Assembly: GCA_017626355.1 (NCBI GenBank)
Contig: JAGAIY010000001.1
Coordinates: 1 to 64,000 of the forward strand
Direction: 5' to 3'
DNA length: 64,000 nucleotides
Source of the DNA: Bacteroidales bacterium
GTDB taxonomy: Bacteria > Bacteroidota > Bacteroidia > Bacteroidales > UBA932
In this document: in pieces, positions 28,722-36,961 of the stretch
Numbering within the stretch: the stretch's first letter is position 1
Layout: each line of letters starts with the position of its first letter
Notes under the pieces: model-generated
What the model was told of the DNA's origin: nothing
Databases searched by the model: none
Seen by the model: the letters and a program-made list of their open reading frames with translations, nothing else
Made by a program: the position numbers and the translations under genes

Positions 28722-29942
28722 TTATTCTGTTATGATTTCATATCCCCAAGGGGCCTTGAGCTGAGCCTTGACCGTCACCTTGTTGTCAGGAAGCTTACGG
28801 GTGAACACGAGGGTGCTGTCTTCTGTAGAAACGACCTCGAACTTTCCGCCCTTCGATCCGGCAGCGAGGGCAGGATTGTCATGACGGATGCCGATGAGCC
28901 ATTTGTAGAAGTCGAAGTATTCATTCTTCTCCCATGCAGGAATGTGATCCTTCTCGAAGAACTCGAACCTCTTGTTCCAGCCCATCTCCTGACCTGTGTA
29001 GATGAGAGGCTGGCCGTTCGGAAGAGTGAATGTAAGCACAGCCATAAGCTTTGCGGCATCACCCATTCTCTCGAACTCCGTTCCTGCCCATGAATTCTCG
29101 TCATGGTTGGATGTAAACATGAGACGGAATGCGTTCTCAGGCTGTCTCTGTGCATCCTTTTCTATATATTCGAGAAGTTCAGGAATATTCTTCTCACCTC
29201 TTGCTATGGCATTGAGCATATGATGAAGCTCCCATGCATATGAAGTGTTGAAGCCTGAAAGCGAGTGAAGCTTAGGCTCCTCACCCTCGGCAAGCCAGTA
29301 CATGTGCGGATAGTCTGCACGAAGGCCTGCGATGGTCTCCTGCCAGAACTCGAGCGGAACTTCGCATGCCATGTCGCAACGGAAACCGTCGATGCCACGC
29401 TCCATCCAGAAACGCAGGGCATCCTGCATACCCTTCCATACATCCTTGTTCTCATAATTCAGATTGGCTGTATCGGACCAGTCTGCTGTAAAGGTCGTAT
29501 TTCCCTCAGCATCACGCTCATACCAAGTAGGATCCTGACCTGTCACCCACACGGCATCAGGCGAAGTGTGGTTAGCCACCCAGTCTATCACTACACGGAG
29601 TCCGAGCCTGTGAGCCTCAGCCACGAAGTTGTCGAAATCCTCAAGGGTTCCGAACTCAGGATTGATGTCACAATAGTTCTTTACGGCATAATAAGATCCA
29701 AGGGTACCCTTGCGGCCTTCCACTCCGATCGGATAGATCGGCATGAGCCATACGATGTCCACACCCATCTCGGCAAGGCGCGGAAGCTGCTCGGCTGCAG
29801 CGGCGAATGTTCCTTCGGGAGTGTACTGACGTACATTCATCTCATATACCACCGAATTTTCAAGAGGCTGCTGGGAAGCCTTCGGCTGAGAGCACGAAAC
29901 GGCCATGAGAGCAGCGCAGATTGCAAAAAGTATTTTCTTCAT
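28722..29942 (-). CDS. GH13 alpha-amylase-family lipoprotein
   Basis: 406 residues, short for a GH13 enzyme. MKKILFAICAALMAVSCSQ is a lipoprotein signal with Cys17. The barrel begins at VYEMNVRQYTPEGTF, includes WLMPIYPIG and VIDWVANHTS, and has D190 (GFRCDMACEVP) as nucleophile, E219 (YWLAEGEEP) as acid/base and D281 (FTSNHDENSW) as transition-state stabiliser. The C-terminal beta domain is small and no starch-binding module is present. It is likely a periplasmic maltooligosaccharide-acting amylase rather than the surface SusG. It lies 32 bases after the pullulanase gene and 4 bases before the SusA-like gene, within one operon. Confidence 0.88.
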   Translation of the reverse strand: MKKILFAICAALMAVSCSQPKASQQPLENSVVYEMNVRQYTPEGTFAAAAEQLPRLAEMGVDIVWLMPIYPIGVEGRKGTLGSYYAVKNYCDINPEFGTLEDFDNFVAEAHRLGLRVVIDWVANHTSPDAVWVTGQDPTWYERDAEGNTTFTADWSDTANLNYENKDVWKGMQDALRFWMERGIDGFRCDMACEVPLEFWQETIAGLRADYPHMYWLAEGEEPKLHSLSGFNTSYAWELHHMLNAIARGEKNIPELLEYIEKDAQRQPENAFRLMFTSNHDENSWAGTEFERMGDAAKLMAVLTFTLPNGQPLIYTGQEMGWNKRFEFFEKDHIPAWEKNEYFDFYKWLIGIRHDNPALAAGSKGGKFEVVSTEDSTLVFTRKLPDNKVTVKAQLKAPWGYEIITE

Positions 29943-29974
29943 ATCAGTTGTTTTTGATTTCCTGTTTTGCGGTA

Positions 29975-31924
29975 TTACATTTCTGCAAGAATTGTCGCAG
30001 AGGTTGCATTGGCAGAAATGACCTTGCCGGAATATGCTCCGAGGCCCTCTGCATCAGCCTGCCCGTCCTTTGCAAGTATCGTGTAGTGACCCTGAGGGAT
30101 CTCCACCTTTGCATTCTTCTTCGAGCCGTTGAGCAGAACGACAAGCGACTTGGCTGAATCGATGCCCTCGAGGCCGCTGATACGGAAAGCTACGACGCAC
30201 GGATCTTCTGTATCGATGAACTGAAGCTTCTCGCGGACAAGTTCTGCATCTCCGAGGCAGAAACCCGGATGGGCATGACGGATGGCGGCAAGTCCGCTGT
30301 AATATTTCACAAGGTCATTGTACTTGGTCTTGTATGTCCAGTCGATAGCGTTGATCTCGTCAGGCTGATTGTAGCTGTTCTTCACACCCTGCTTGTGACG
30401 GTAAAGTTCCTCACCGTTGAAGATGAATGGAATACCCTGGGATGTGTATACTGCCGTCTGGGCCAGCTTTACCATTTTGAGACGCTCGTTCTCGGAAGCC
30501 TTGGTAGCCTCCTCAAGACGGTCACGCAGACAATGGTCGTCGTGGCAGCTTGCATAGCTGACATGCTGGAGAGGATTGTTTGTCCATGCCTGTACGGTCA
30601 CCTGCGGGTGCTCGATACCTCCGGCGATACCGAACTCCACATTGGCCTTGTTTCCGGCCACACCGTCCATGAAGCCTGCATTCGAGCAGTCGAGCGGGCC
30701 GCGGATCGCATCACGGATATTGTCGCTGAACGCTCCCACCTTGTCCAGCATGTATGTATTGGCCTTGAGCGCGATTTCCTCTGCAGGATAGGCCGGAGCC
30801 GAAGCCGCCCAACCCTCACCGTAGATCACCACGTCAGGATCGACCGCGTGCAGACGCTCGCTGATTTCGTTCATGGTGTCGATATCGTGGATAGCCATGA
30901 GGTCGAAACGGAAACCGTCGATATGATATTCCTTCATCCACCATTCGAGAGACTCGACCATATACTTGCGGAACATCTCCTGCTCCGAAGCAGTCTCATT
31001 TCCGCAGCCTGATCCGTTGCAGAAGCTTCCATCCTCGCACATACGGTAGAAATATCCCGGCATAGTGCGCTCGAAACCTGTCACGGAAGCATTTGTAGTG
31101 TGGTTATATACCACATCGAGGATAACACGGAAGCCGGCCTTGTGAAGAGCCTGCACCATCTGCTTGAACTCCTTGATACGGGTCACAGGATTGTACGGGT
31201 CGGTTGAGAACGAACCCTCTACAGCATTGTAGTTGAGAGGTTCATATCCCCAGTTGTACTGGTTGTCCTCCAGACGGGTCTCGTCGATTGTCGCGAAATC
31301 GGTCGAAGGCAGAAGCTGGATATATGTGACTCCGAGCTCCTTGAGATGGTCTATGCCGGTAGAGAGACCGTCAGGATTCTTTGTCCCCTCCTCTGTAAGA
31401 GCGAGATACTTGCCCTTGTTCTGCACACCTGAGTTTGCATGGATGGAGAAATCCCTGTGCTGGAGCTCATAGACGATAATGTCGGAAGGTGCGATCTTCG
31501 GACTCTTGTCCTGGTCCCAACCCTCAGGGTCGGTATCGGCCCAATCCACCACTGCTCCACGCATTCCGTTCACTCCCACCGCCTTGGCAGCGATGCCGGC
31601 AGTCTCTTCAAGCCATTTGCCGCCCTTCTGGACCTGGAAGGTATAGAAAGCACCCTTCACATCATCCCTGACGGTAGTCTTCCAGAGGCCTCCCTCTGAC
31701 TTCTTCATGTTGACGATCTTGAAAGCGGCCTCGTCCTGAGCCGAATGGTACAATCTGAGCTGAGCGGCATCCGCATCCGGAGCCCATACCGAAAATTCCG
31801 TCTTGTCGCCCATGTACACGCACTCCTCAAGCGGTGCCTCAGGTACGACGATTGCGCCATCAGACGCACACGATGCCATTACAGCAGTCATAGTACCCAT
31901 CAATAAAAAATTTAATAACTTCAT
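29975..31924 (-). CDS. pulA: Type I pullulanase lipoprotein (GH13 with CBM48)
   Basis: Debranching enzyme hydrolysing alpha-1,6 links of pullulan and branched dextrins. 649 residues. Signal MKLLNFLLMGTMTAVMASCAS with Cys19. A CBM48-like domain fills about 38-125 (GDKTEFSVWAPDADAAQLRLY). The pullulanase marker YNWGYEP is at 223-229, nucleophile D341 (HIDGFRFDLM), acid/base E370 (VIYGEGW). A glycine/cysteine-rich loop GSFCNGSGCGNE (residues 299-310) is conserved in type I pullulanases. It is separated from susD2 by 152 bp, which could hold an internal promoter: TATATTCG is one mismatch from the -7 box. The 10-mer TTGTCGCATT (31941-31950) upstream of this start is repeated upstream of susC2. Confidence 0.92.
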   Translation of the reverse strand: MKLLNFLLMGTMTAVMASCASDGAIVVPEAPLEECVYMGDKTEFSVWAPDADAAQLRLYHSAQDEAAFKIVNMKKSEGGLWKTTVRDDVKGAFYTFQVQKGGKWLEETAGIAAKAVGVNGMRGAVVDWADTDPEGWDQDKSPKIAPSDIIVYELQHRDFSIHANSGVQNKGKYLALTEEGTKNPDGLSTGIDHLKELGVTYIQLLPSTDFATIDETRLEDNQYNWGYEPLNYNAVEGSFSTDPYNPVTRIKEFKQMVQALHKAGFRVILDVVYNHTTNASVTGFERTMPGYFYRMCEDGSFCNGSGCGNETASEQEMFRKYMVESLEWWMKEYHIDGFRFDLMAIHDIDTMNEISERLHAVDPDVVIYGEGWAASAPAYPAEEIALKANTYMLDKVGAFSDNIRDAIRGPLDCSNAGFMDGVAGNKANVEFGIAGGIEHPQVTVQAWTNNPLQHVSYASCHDDHCLRDRLEEATKASENERLKMVKLAQTAVYTSQGIPFIFNGEELYRHKQGVKNSYNQPDEINAIDWTYKTKYNDLVKYYSGLAAIRHAHPGFCLGDAELVREKLQFIDTEDPCVVAFRISGLEGIDSAKSLVVLLNGSKKNAKVEIPQGHYTILAKDGQADAEGLGAYSGKVISANATSATILAEM

Positions 31925-32076
31925 ATCTTCGTGTTGTATTTTGTCGCATTCTACAAATCTTACGAATATAGTTATTTATTCTTATTATTTTGAGCCTAAA
32001 TTGCTGAATGGCAGAAAGTTCTCGACGAACTGACAGAATTTCAGGACGAAATGCATCAGTGGGTCGGACGCAGGAT

Positions 32077-33705
32077 TCAGTACCCCGGATTCTGCACCAG
32101 ACGGTCATTTGCAGCAAGCTCCGTCGGCGGGATGGAAAACAGGCATCTGTACTCCGGAAATGCCTGACCCGAATAGGAGTCTCCGCCTTTATACGGCCAT
32201 AGATAAGCGGACGTATGGTAGAGTCCGAACCTTATCAGGTCGGTTCTGCGGTGAGCCTCCCACATCAGTTCGCGCGCCCTCTCGGCAACAAGGAATTCAG
32301 GGGTGATTTCGGCAGGAGGGTCTGCACCGGCTCTTTGGGAGAGTTCCGTAAGATGACCCAGCGCAAGAGAAGGCTCACCCAAGTTCATGCATGCCTCGGC
32401 ATATATCAGGTATATCTCACCAAGACGTATCATAGGGAAATCCACATCCGCAAAGCTCTTGACAGCGGAAACATCAAGAAAGGCCCCGTCAGTCATGTCA
32501 TGAGGTATGTTGTTGAATTTCAGACATGACCAGCCGTTCATGAAAGAATACAGAGCCCCGTCCATGGACTCCTCGCGGCCTTTGATATAGAAGACCTGTC
32601 CTCTCTTGTCTGCGATCTCGTATTCTCCTGTCACATAATCCCTTGCACCGACGTCAAAATATCTGTCGACATATTCGAACGGCACTCTCAGACCTGCCCA
32701 GCCGTTGCGCTGACCGTTGGGGCGGGACTGATCCGTGATGTCGGTGGAAGCAAGGGAGGCGCTGAGAATATATGACGAACCTCCATAGGACTGGGTCTTC
32801 TCCGCATTATAGGCCACGGCCCACAGCATCTCTCCACGAGCCTGGGGATTCTCCCCGTTGTCCCCTCTGAAAAGCGCGGCATGATCCGGACATAACGAAT
32901 AGCCCATACCGAAGACCTTCTCGCATGCAGCCTTGGCCTCCTCCCAACGCTCGACCCCGGTATAGACCTTGGAATTCAGATACATACGGGCAAGCAGGCC
33001 TGCAACCGAACCCTTGTCCGCCCTCGGATAGGCACTGCGCGGCTCCGGCATCGCACTCTGAGGTGAGAGAAGGTCCTCAAGCTCAGCCACGCACCAGCCG
33101 AAGATTTCCGCCCGAGGCCTTTGCTCAGGAAAGTATGCTCCTCCGATCGGAGAATCTTCAGTCGTGAAAGGCACATTGCCGAAACAGTCCAGAGCCATCC
33201 AGTAGAGGTAGGCCCTGATGAACCTTGCTTCCGCCCTGAATCCTTCTATCTTCGCCGCCAGATCAGCCGGCACTCCTCGGGCGCTCAAACGCTCCGGAGA
33301 AGTCTGACGGAGATATTCGTTGACCAGTGATATTCCCTGCAAGGTCCGGACATACACGGCATACACCGCATCGTTCTGCACCTCGGACCAGGTGTTGGTA
33401 TTGAGGGCCCGGACCCAGGCATCGTTCTCCCAAGCGCATTTTGCCGCATCTGCCGTCGTCTCCTGAACCGACCAGAAAGCCCTGATTATCTCCGAAGCAC
33501 CGCCATCCATCGACTGAAGGTCGGTAAGGTCATTTGTCACGAACTGGAAGTAAAGTCTGGTTAGTCCCTCCAGATAACCGTTCTCATCTGCCCCGTAGAC
33601 ATATTCCGAGACGGGTTCAGTCCTGTTGAGAGGCAGAGTGTCGAGGTCGTTCACGCAAGCGGCCAGAGTGAGGGCCGCCGCAGTCATGTATATCGTTCTT
33701 TTCAT
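32077..33705 (-). CDS. SusD/RagB-family outer-membrane glycan-binding lipoprotein (second pair)
   Basis: 542 residues. MKRTIYMTAAALTLAACVND is a lipoprotein signal. SusD-type features: the N-terminal LDTLPLN segment, the TPR-like helical region around RFIRAYLYWMALDCFGNVPFTT, LLARMYLNSKVYTG, and the C-terminal SusD block (FPMIRLGEIYLIYAEACMN, RARELMWEAHRRTDLIRFG, FSIPPTELAANDRLVQNPGY). It sits on top of its SusC partner to capture oligosaccharide at the surface. It starts 50 bases after the susC2 stop, the standard order. Its sequence is clearly different from the SusD1 protein of the same locus, so the two pairs are not a recent duplication. Confidence 0.93.
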   Translation of the reverse strand: MKRTIYMTAAALTLAACVNDLDTLPLNRTEPVSEYVYGADENGYLEGLTRLYFQFVTNDLTDLQSMDGGASEIIRAFWSVQETTADAAKCAWENDAWVRALNTNTWSEVQNDAVYAVYVRTLQGISLVNEYLRQTSPERLSARGVPADLAAKIEGFRAEARFIRAYLYWMALDCFGNVPFTTEDSPIGGAYFPEQRPRAEIFGWCVAELEDLLSPQSAMPEPRSAYPRADKGSVAGLLARMYLNSKVYTGVERWEEAKAACEKVFGMGYSLCPDHAALFRGDNGENPQARGEMLWAVAYNAEKTQSYGGSSYILSASLASTDITDQSRPNGQRNGWAGLRVPFEYVDRYFDVGARDYVTGEYEIADKRGQVFYIKGREESMDGALYSFMNGWSCLKFNNIPHDMTDGAFLDVSAVKSFADVDFPMIRLGEIYLIYAEACMNLGEPSLALGHLTELSQRAGADPPAEITPEFLVAERARELMWEAHRRTDLIRFGLYHTSAYLWPYKGGDSYSGQAFPEYRCLFSIPPTELAANDRLVQNPGY

Positions 33706-33755
33706 ATTTCTTCATTTTAAGATCCCCGGCCTGACCGGGAATGACACATCAGTCA

Positions 33756-36700
33756 CTAAAAGTTAACATTCAGCCTGAGCGAATATGTACGTGGACGCGG
33801 CCAGACCGTGCCGTCTATTCCGTTTTCGGATATGACTTCCGGATCCATTCCGCTGTAACCGGTAAGTATGAACACGTTCTGCATGCCGAGAGCCACCCTT
33901 ATGTCCGTCTGCCACTTACCCAGCCCGCGGAAGGTATAGCCGAGATTGATGTCATCCAGACGGAAGAAGGAAGCGTTTTCAAGGAAATAGTCCGAGTACC
34001 ACTGCTGGGCGCTGTTAGGCTTCGTGAAACCTGTAGTCCTTACCAAAACAGCCTGATTCGGCAGGCTTCCGGCATTCAGGTCGAGGCTGGCGGTGGAATT
34101 TGCCGACGCAAAGTCGTTGAACACCCATGTCCCGGCAGAGCCGTGGCCGTTGAGTCCGAAATCCCAGTTGCGGTAGCTCACCTTGACATTGACTCCATAG
34201 AAGAACTTCGGTGCCGCGCTTCTGCCTGTCATGTAGCGGTCGGCTTCCGTCACTGCTCCATCTCCGTCCAGATCTTCGAATCCATTCTGGACAGGCTTGC
34301 CTTCGCTGTCATATTTCTGCTTGTACGTGTAGTAGGTATATGGAGCATATCCCACCATCTGACGGCAGAGATAGCCTCCAGTACCTTTCGAGATGTTTCC
34401 CGTCTCGATGTAGTAGTTGTCGTCCTCGGTAGGATTGAGCTTCGTGAATTCCGTATTCTGGAAGGTTCCGTTGAAGCCCAGCTGCACGCTCCAGTCCTCC
34501 GTCTGTACCGGAATGCCGGACAGAGCGAATTCAAGACCCTTGTTGCGGATGGAACCGATGTTCGTCATGAGCCTGTTTCCGAAATTCGAGCCCATAGGCA
34601 CCTGCACCGAATTGAGGAGGTCTCTTGTATCCCTTATGTAGGCATCTATGCTTCCTGTGAACCTGTCCTTGAAGAACCCGAAGTCAAGGCCGAGATTGTA
34701 TGTCATCGTGGTTTCCCACCTGATAGTCGGGTCATAGGCCTGAGGAGTAAGCATGTTCATATAGCCTGCCGGGCCCATGTCGTAGGTGTGATACGGGTCA
34801 TTCGACCTGTTGTACCTGGCTAGATGCACATAGTCTCCGATGCCGTCCTGCTGGCCTGTAAGGCCGGCAGAAACACGAAGTTTCATGGCCGACACCGCCC
34901 CCGCACCATCCATGAACGGTTCCTTGGCAATATTCCATGCGAAGGCACCGGAAGGGAAGAAGCCCCACCTGTACGGCTTCGCAAATTTTGAGGAACCGTC
35001 GCCGCGGGCCGTGAAAGTGAACACATAACGGGAATCTATCGACCAGTTCACTCGTCCGTAGAACGATACCAGATAATTCTCGTTCCTGTAGGTAAGGTAA
35101 CGGGTATCCGCGGTCTCTCCAGGTTCGAGCTTTATCTCGTCTGTCTCGTTGAAATATGTAACATTCCTGTCGGACCAGCGGTTGTTCTGCCATGAATATC
35201 CTGCCATGACATCGAGATTGTGCACACCCCAGATCTCATTATAGTCTGCATAAGCCTCGAAGAGCATGCTGCGGCTGACATTCCAGCCCTTCGTGTGCTG
35301 GCCGATGCGAAGATTCTCCGTGTCCGCATAGGCCTGGAACGAACCCGGACGCACTCCGTTATAAGAATCAGTTCCGGTCACATCGAGTCCCGCACTCACA
35401 TTGATTCTCAGGGCTTCGAATCCATGCACCTTGTAATCAGCAGCGATACGGCCGATAAAACGGGATGATGTCGCGTAGCTGATGTTGTCGTACAGCATGG
35501 AAAGAGGACTCGGGCCTACGAGTACGTTCGGAGAGAAGGCCGTACCTCTGCCGTTGCCGTAGTTCCAGTAGCCGTTCGTCGTGGTATGGTCTATGGTTCC
35601 GTCGGCATTGCGCCAATACGGATCCGCAGTCGGATTGAAGAAGGCCGCCTTCGAGACTGTACCGCCGTCCGAATAATCAGAATATGAATACACGCCCTTG
35701 GCGTTGATGTCAAAGGTCAGATGCCTGTCGAAGAAATTCGGGGATATAGTGACATCCGCAGTACCCCTGTCATATCTCGACTCACGAAGGGTTCCCTGCT
35801 GGCCGCTGTAGGATACCGAAGCGCGGTAAGGCATCCTGTCCTTCACATTTCCAAATACACTTACATTGTGCTCCGTGGCGAAGGCTGTGCGGAACACAAG
35901 ATCCTGCCAGTCGGTGGAAGCGGTGCCGCTGAGTTCCTTTATCCTGTCGCCCGTCTGGGTACCGGGCGGGTATATTTCCGCATAGAAGTCCCTGAGTTCG
36001 TCTGCTGACATGACCGGAACCTTTGACGAAATGTTCTGGAGACTGAAGGAACCGCTGTAGGCTACCTGCGGAGCCCCTCCTCTTCCCTTTTTAGTGGTTA
36101 TGAGGATGACTCCGTTCGATGCACGGGAGCCGTAGATGGCTGCAGACGATGCGTCCTTGAGCACTGAAAACGATTCTATGTCATTGGGATTCAGCAGGTC
36201 CAGAGGATTTGACATGGCCCCGCCCGCTCCCTGGGCAATCGGAACTCCGTCTATGACGATCAAAGGATCATTCGAAGCATTCAACGAAGCCGATCCCCTG
36301 ATCCTGATTCTTGATCCCGAGCCCGGACCACCGTCTCCCGGAGTGACGAGAAGACCTGCCACCTTGCCTTTGAGCATGTCCTGTGTATTGACTACCGCTC
36401 CCCTGTTCAGGTCCTCAGCCTTTATCGCTGAAACCGAACCTGTCATATCATCCTTCTTCACAGTTCCGTAGCCGATCACGACCACCTCATCGAGATACTC
36501 GGTATCCTCCGAGAGAGTCACTGTCTGAGGTACCATAGCAGCTTCAAAAGTCTGTGAAACATAACCTATGCAGCTTATCTCCACAATGGCCGAAGGGCCT
36601 GAAACCACAAGGCTGTACTCTCCGTCCAGTCCTGTGGAAGTGCCGTTGGATGTACCCTGCTCCATGACGGCCGCGCCGATCACCGGACCGAACCGGTCGG

Positions 36701-36800
36701 TCACAGTTCCGCTCACGACATAGCCTCCTTGAGCGAATGCCGGCAGACAGCCTGCAAAAGTCAGAGCCACAGCCGTAAATATCTGTCTTATTCTGTCCAT
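33756..36800 (-). CDS. SusC/RagA-family TonB-dependent transporter (second pair)
   Basis: About 1014 residues from the ATG at 36800, chosen because MDRIRQIFTAVALTFAGCLPAFAQ is a signal peptide; the frame is open further upstream to 36902. A carboxypeptidase-regulatory-like domain (YVVSGTVTDRFGPVIGAAVMEQ) is followed by the TonB-box region (DEVVVIGYGTVKKDDMTGSV), the plug (IRIRGSASLNASNDPLIVIDG, DASSAAIYGSRASNGVILITTKKG) and a 22-strand barrel ending PRTYSLRLNVNF. It imports glycan bound by the partner SusD using energy from TonB-ExbBD. Upstream is a terminator (36901-36937), so it begins a new transcript. Inverted pair TTGTCGC/GCGACAA stands at 36805-36811 and 36843-36849. Confidence 0.94.
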   Translation of the reverse strand: MDRIRQIFTAVALTFAGCLPAFAQGGYVVSGTVTDRFGPVIGAAVMEQGTSNGTSTGLDGEYSLVVSGPSAIVEISCIGYVSQTFEAAMVPQTVTLSEDTEYLDEVVVIGYGTVKKDDMTGSVSAIKAEDLNRGAVVNTQDMLKGKVAGLLVTPGDGGPGSGSRIRIRGSASLNASNDPLIVIDGVPIAQGAGGAMSNPLDLLNPNDIESFSVLKDASSAAIYGSRASNGVILITTKKGRGGAPQVAYSGSFSLQNISSKVPVMSADELRDFYAEIYPPGTQTGDRIKELSGTASTDWQDLVFRTAFATEHNVSVFGNVKDRMPYRASVSYSGQQGTLRESRYDRGTADVTISPNFFDRHLTFDINAKGVYSYSDYSDGGTVSKAAFFNPTADPYWRNADGTIDHTTTNGYWNYGNGRGTAFSPNVLVGPSPLSMLYDNISYATSSRFIGRIAADYKVHGFEALRINVSAGLDVTGTDSYNGVRPGSFQAYADTENLRIGQHTKGWNVSRSMLFEAYADYNEIWGVHNLDVMAGYSWQNNRWSDRNVTYFNETDEIKLEPGETADTRYLTYRNENYLVSFYGRVNWSIDSRYVFTFTARGDGSSKFAKPYRWGFFPSGAFAWNIAKEPFMDGAGAVSAMKLRVSAGLTGQQDGIGDYVHLARYNRSNDPYHTYDMGPAGYMNMLTPQAYDPTIRWETTMTYNLGLDFGFFKDRFTGSIDAYIRDTRDLLNSVQVPMGSNFGNRLMTNIGSIRNKGLEFALSGIPVQTEDWSVQLGFNGTFQNTEFTKLNPTEDDNYYIETGNISKGTGGYLCRQMVGYAPYTYYTYKQKYDSEGKPVQNGFEDLDGDGAVTEADRYMTGRSAAPKFFYGVNVKVSYRNWDFGLNGHGSAGTWVFNDFASANSTASLDLNAGSLPNQAVLVRTTGFTKPNSAQQWYSDYFLENASFFRLDDINLGYTFRGLGKWQTDIRVALGMQNVFILTGYSGMDPEVISENGIDGTVWPRPRTYSLRLNVNF

Positions 36801-36900
36801 ACGCTTGTCGCATTTATAATTATTCCAAATTATCAACATCACGCGACAAACAATCCTCGTTCCATTCCTCCGACTTCCCGTCAGAATCTGCATGAAAAGC

Positions 36901-36937
36901 AAAAAACCGGCAGAACCGCATGAAGCAGTCCTGCCGG
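36901..36937 (-). terminator. Rho-independent terminator after the GH13 enzyme with inserted module
   Basis: On the minus strand CCGGCAG (36937-36931) pairs with CTGCCGG (36913-36907), followed directly by six T (36906-36901). It lies 25 bases past the GH13 stop and splits the starch locus into the malT-susC1-susD1-susE-GH13 unit and the susC2-to-susB unit. Confidence 0.75.
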
Positions 36938-36961
36938 AAAGTACCCTATATTTACCACTAA

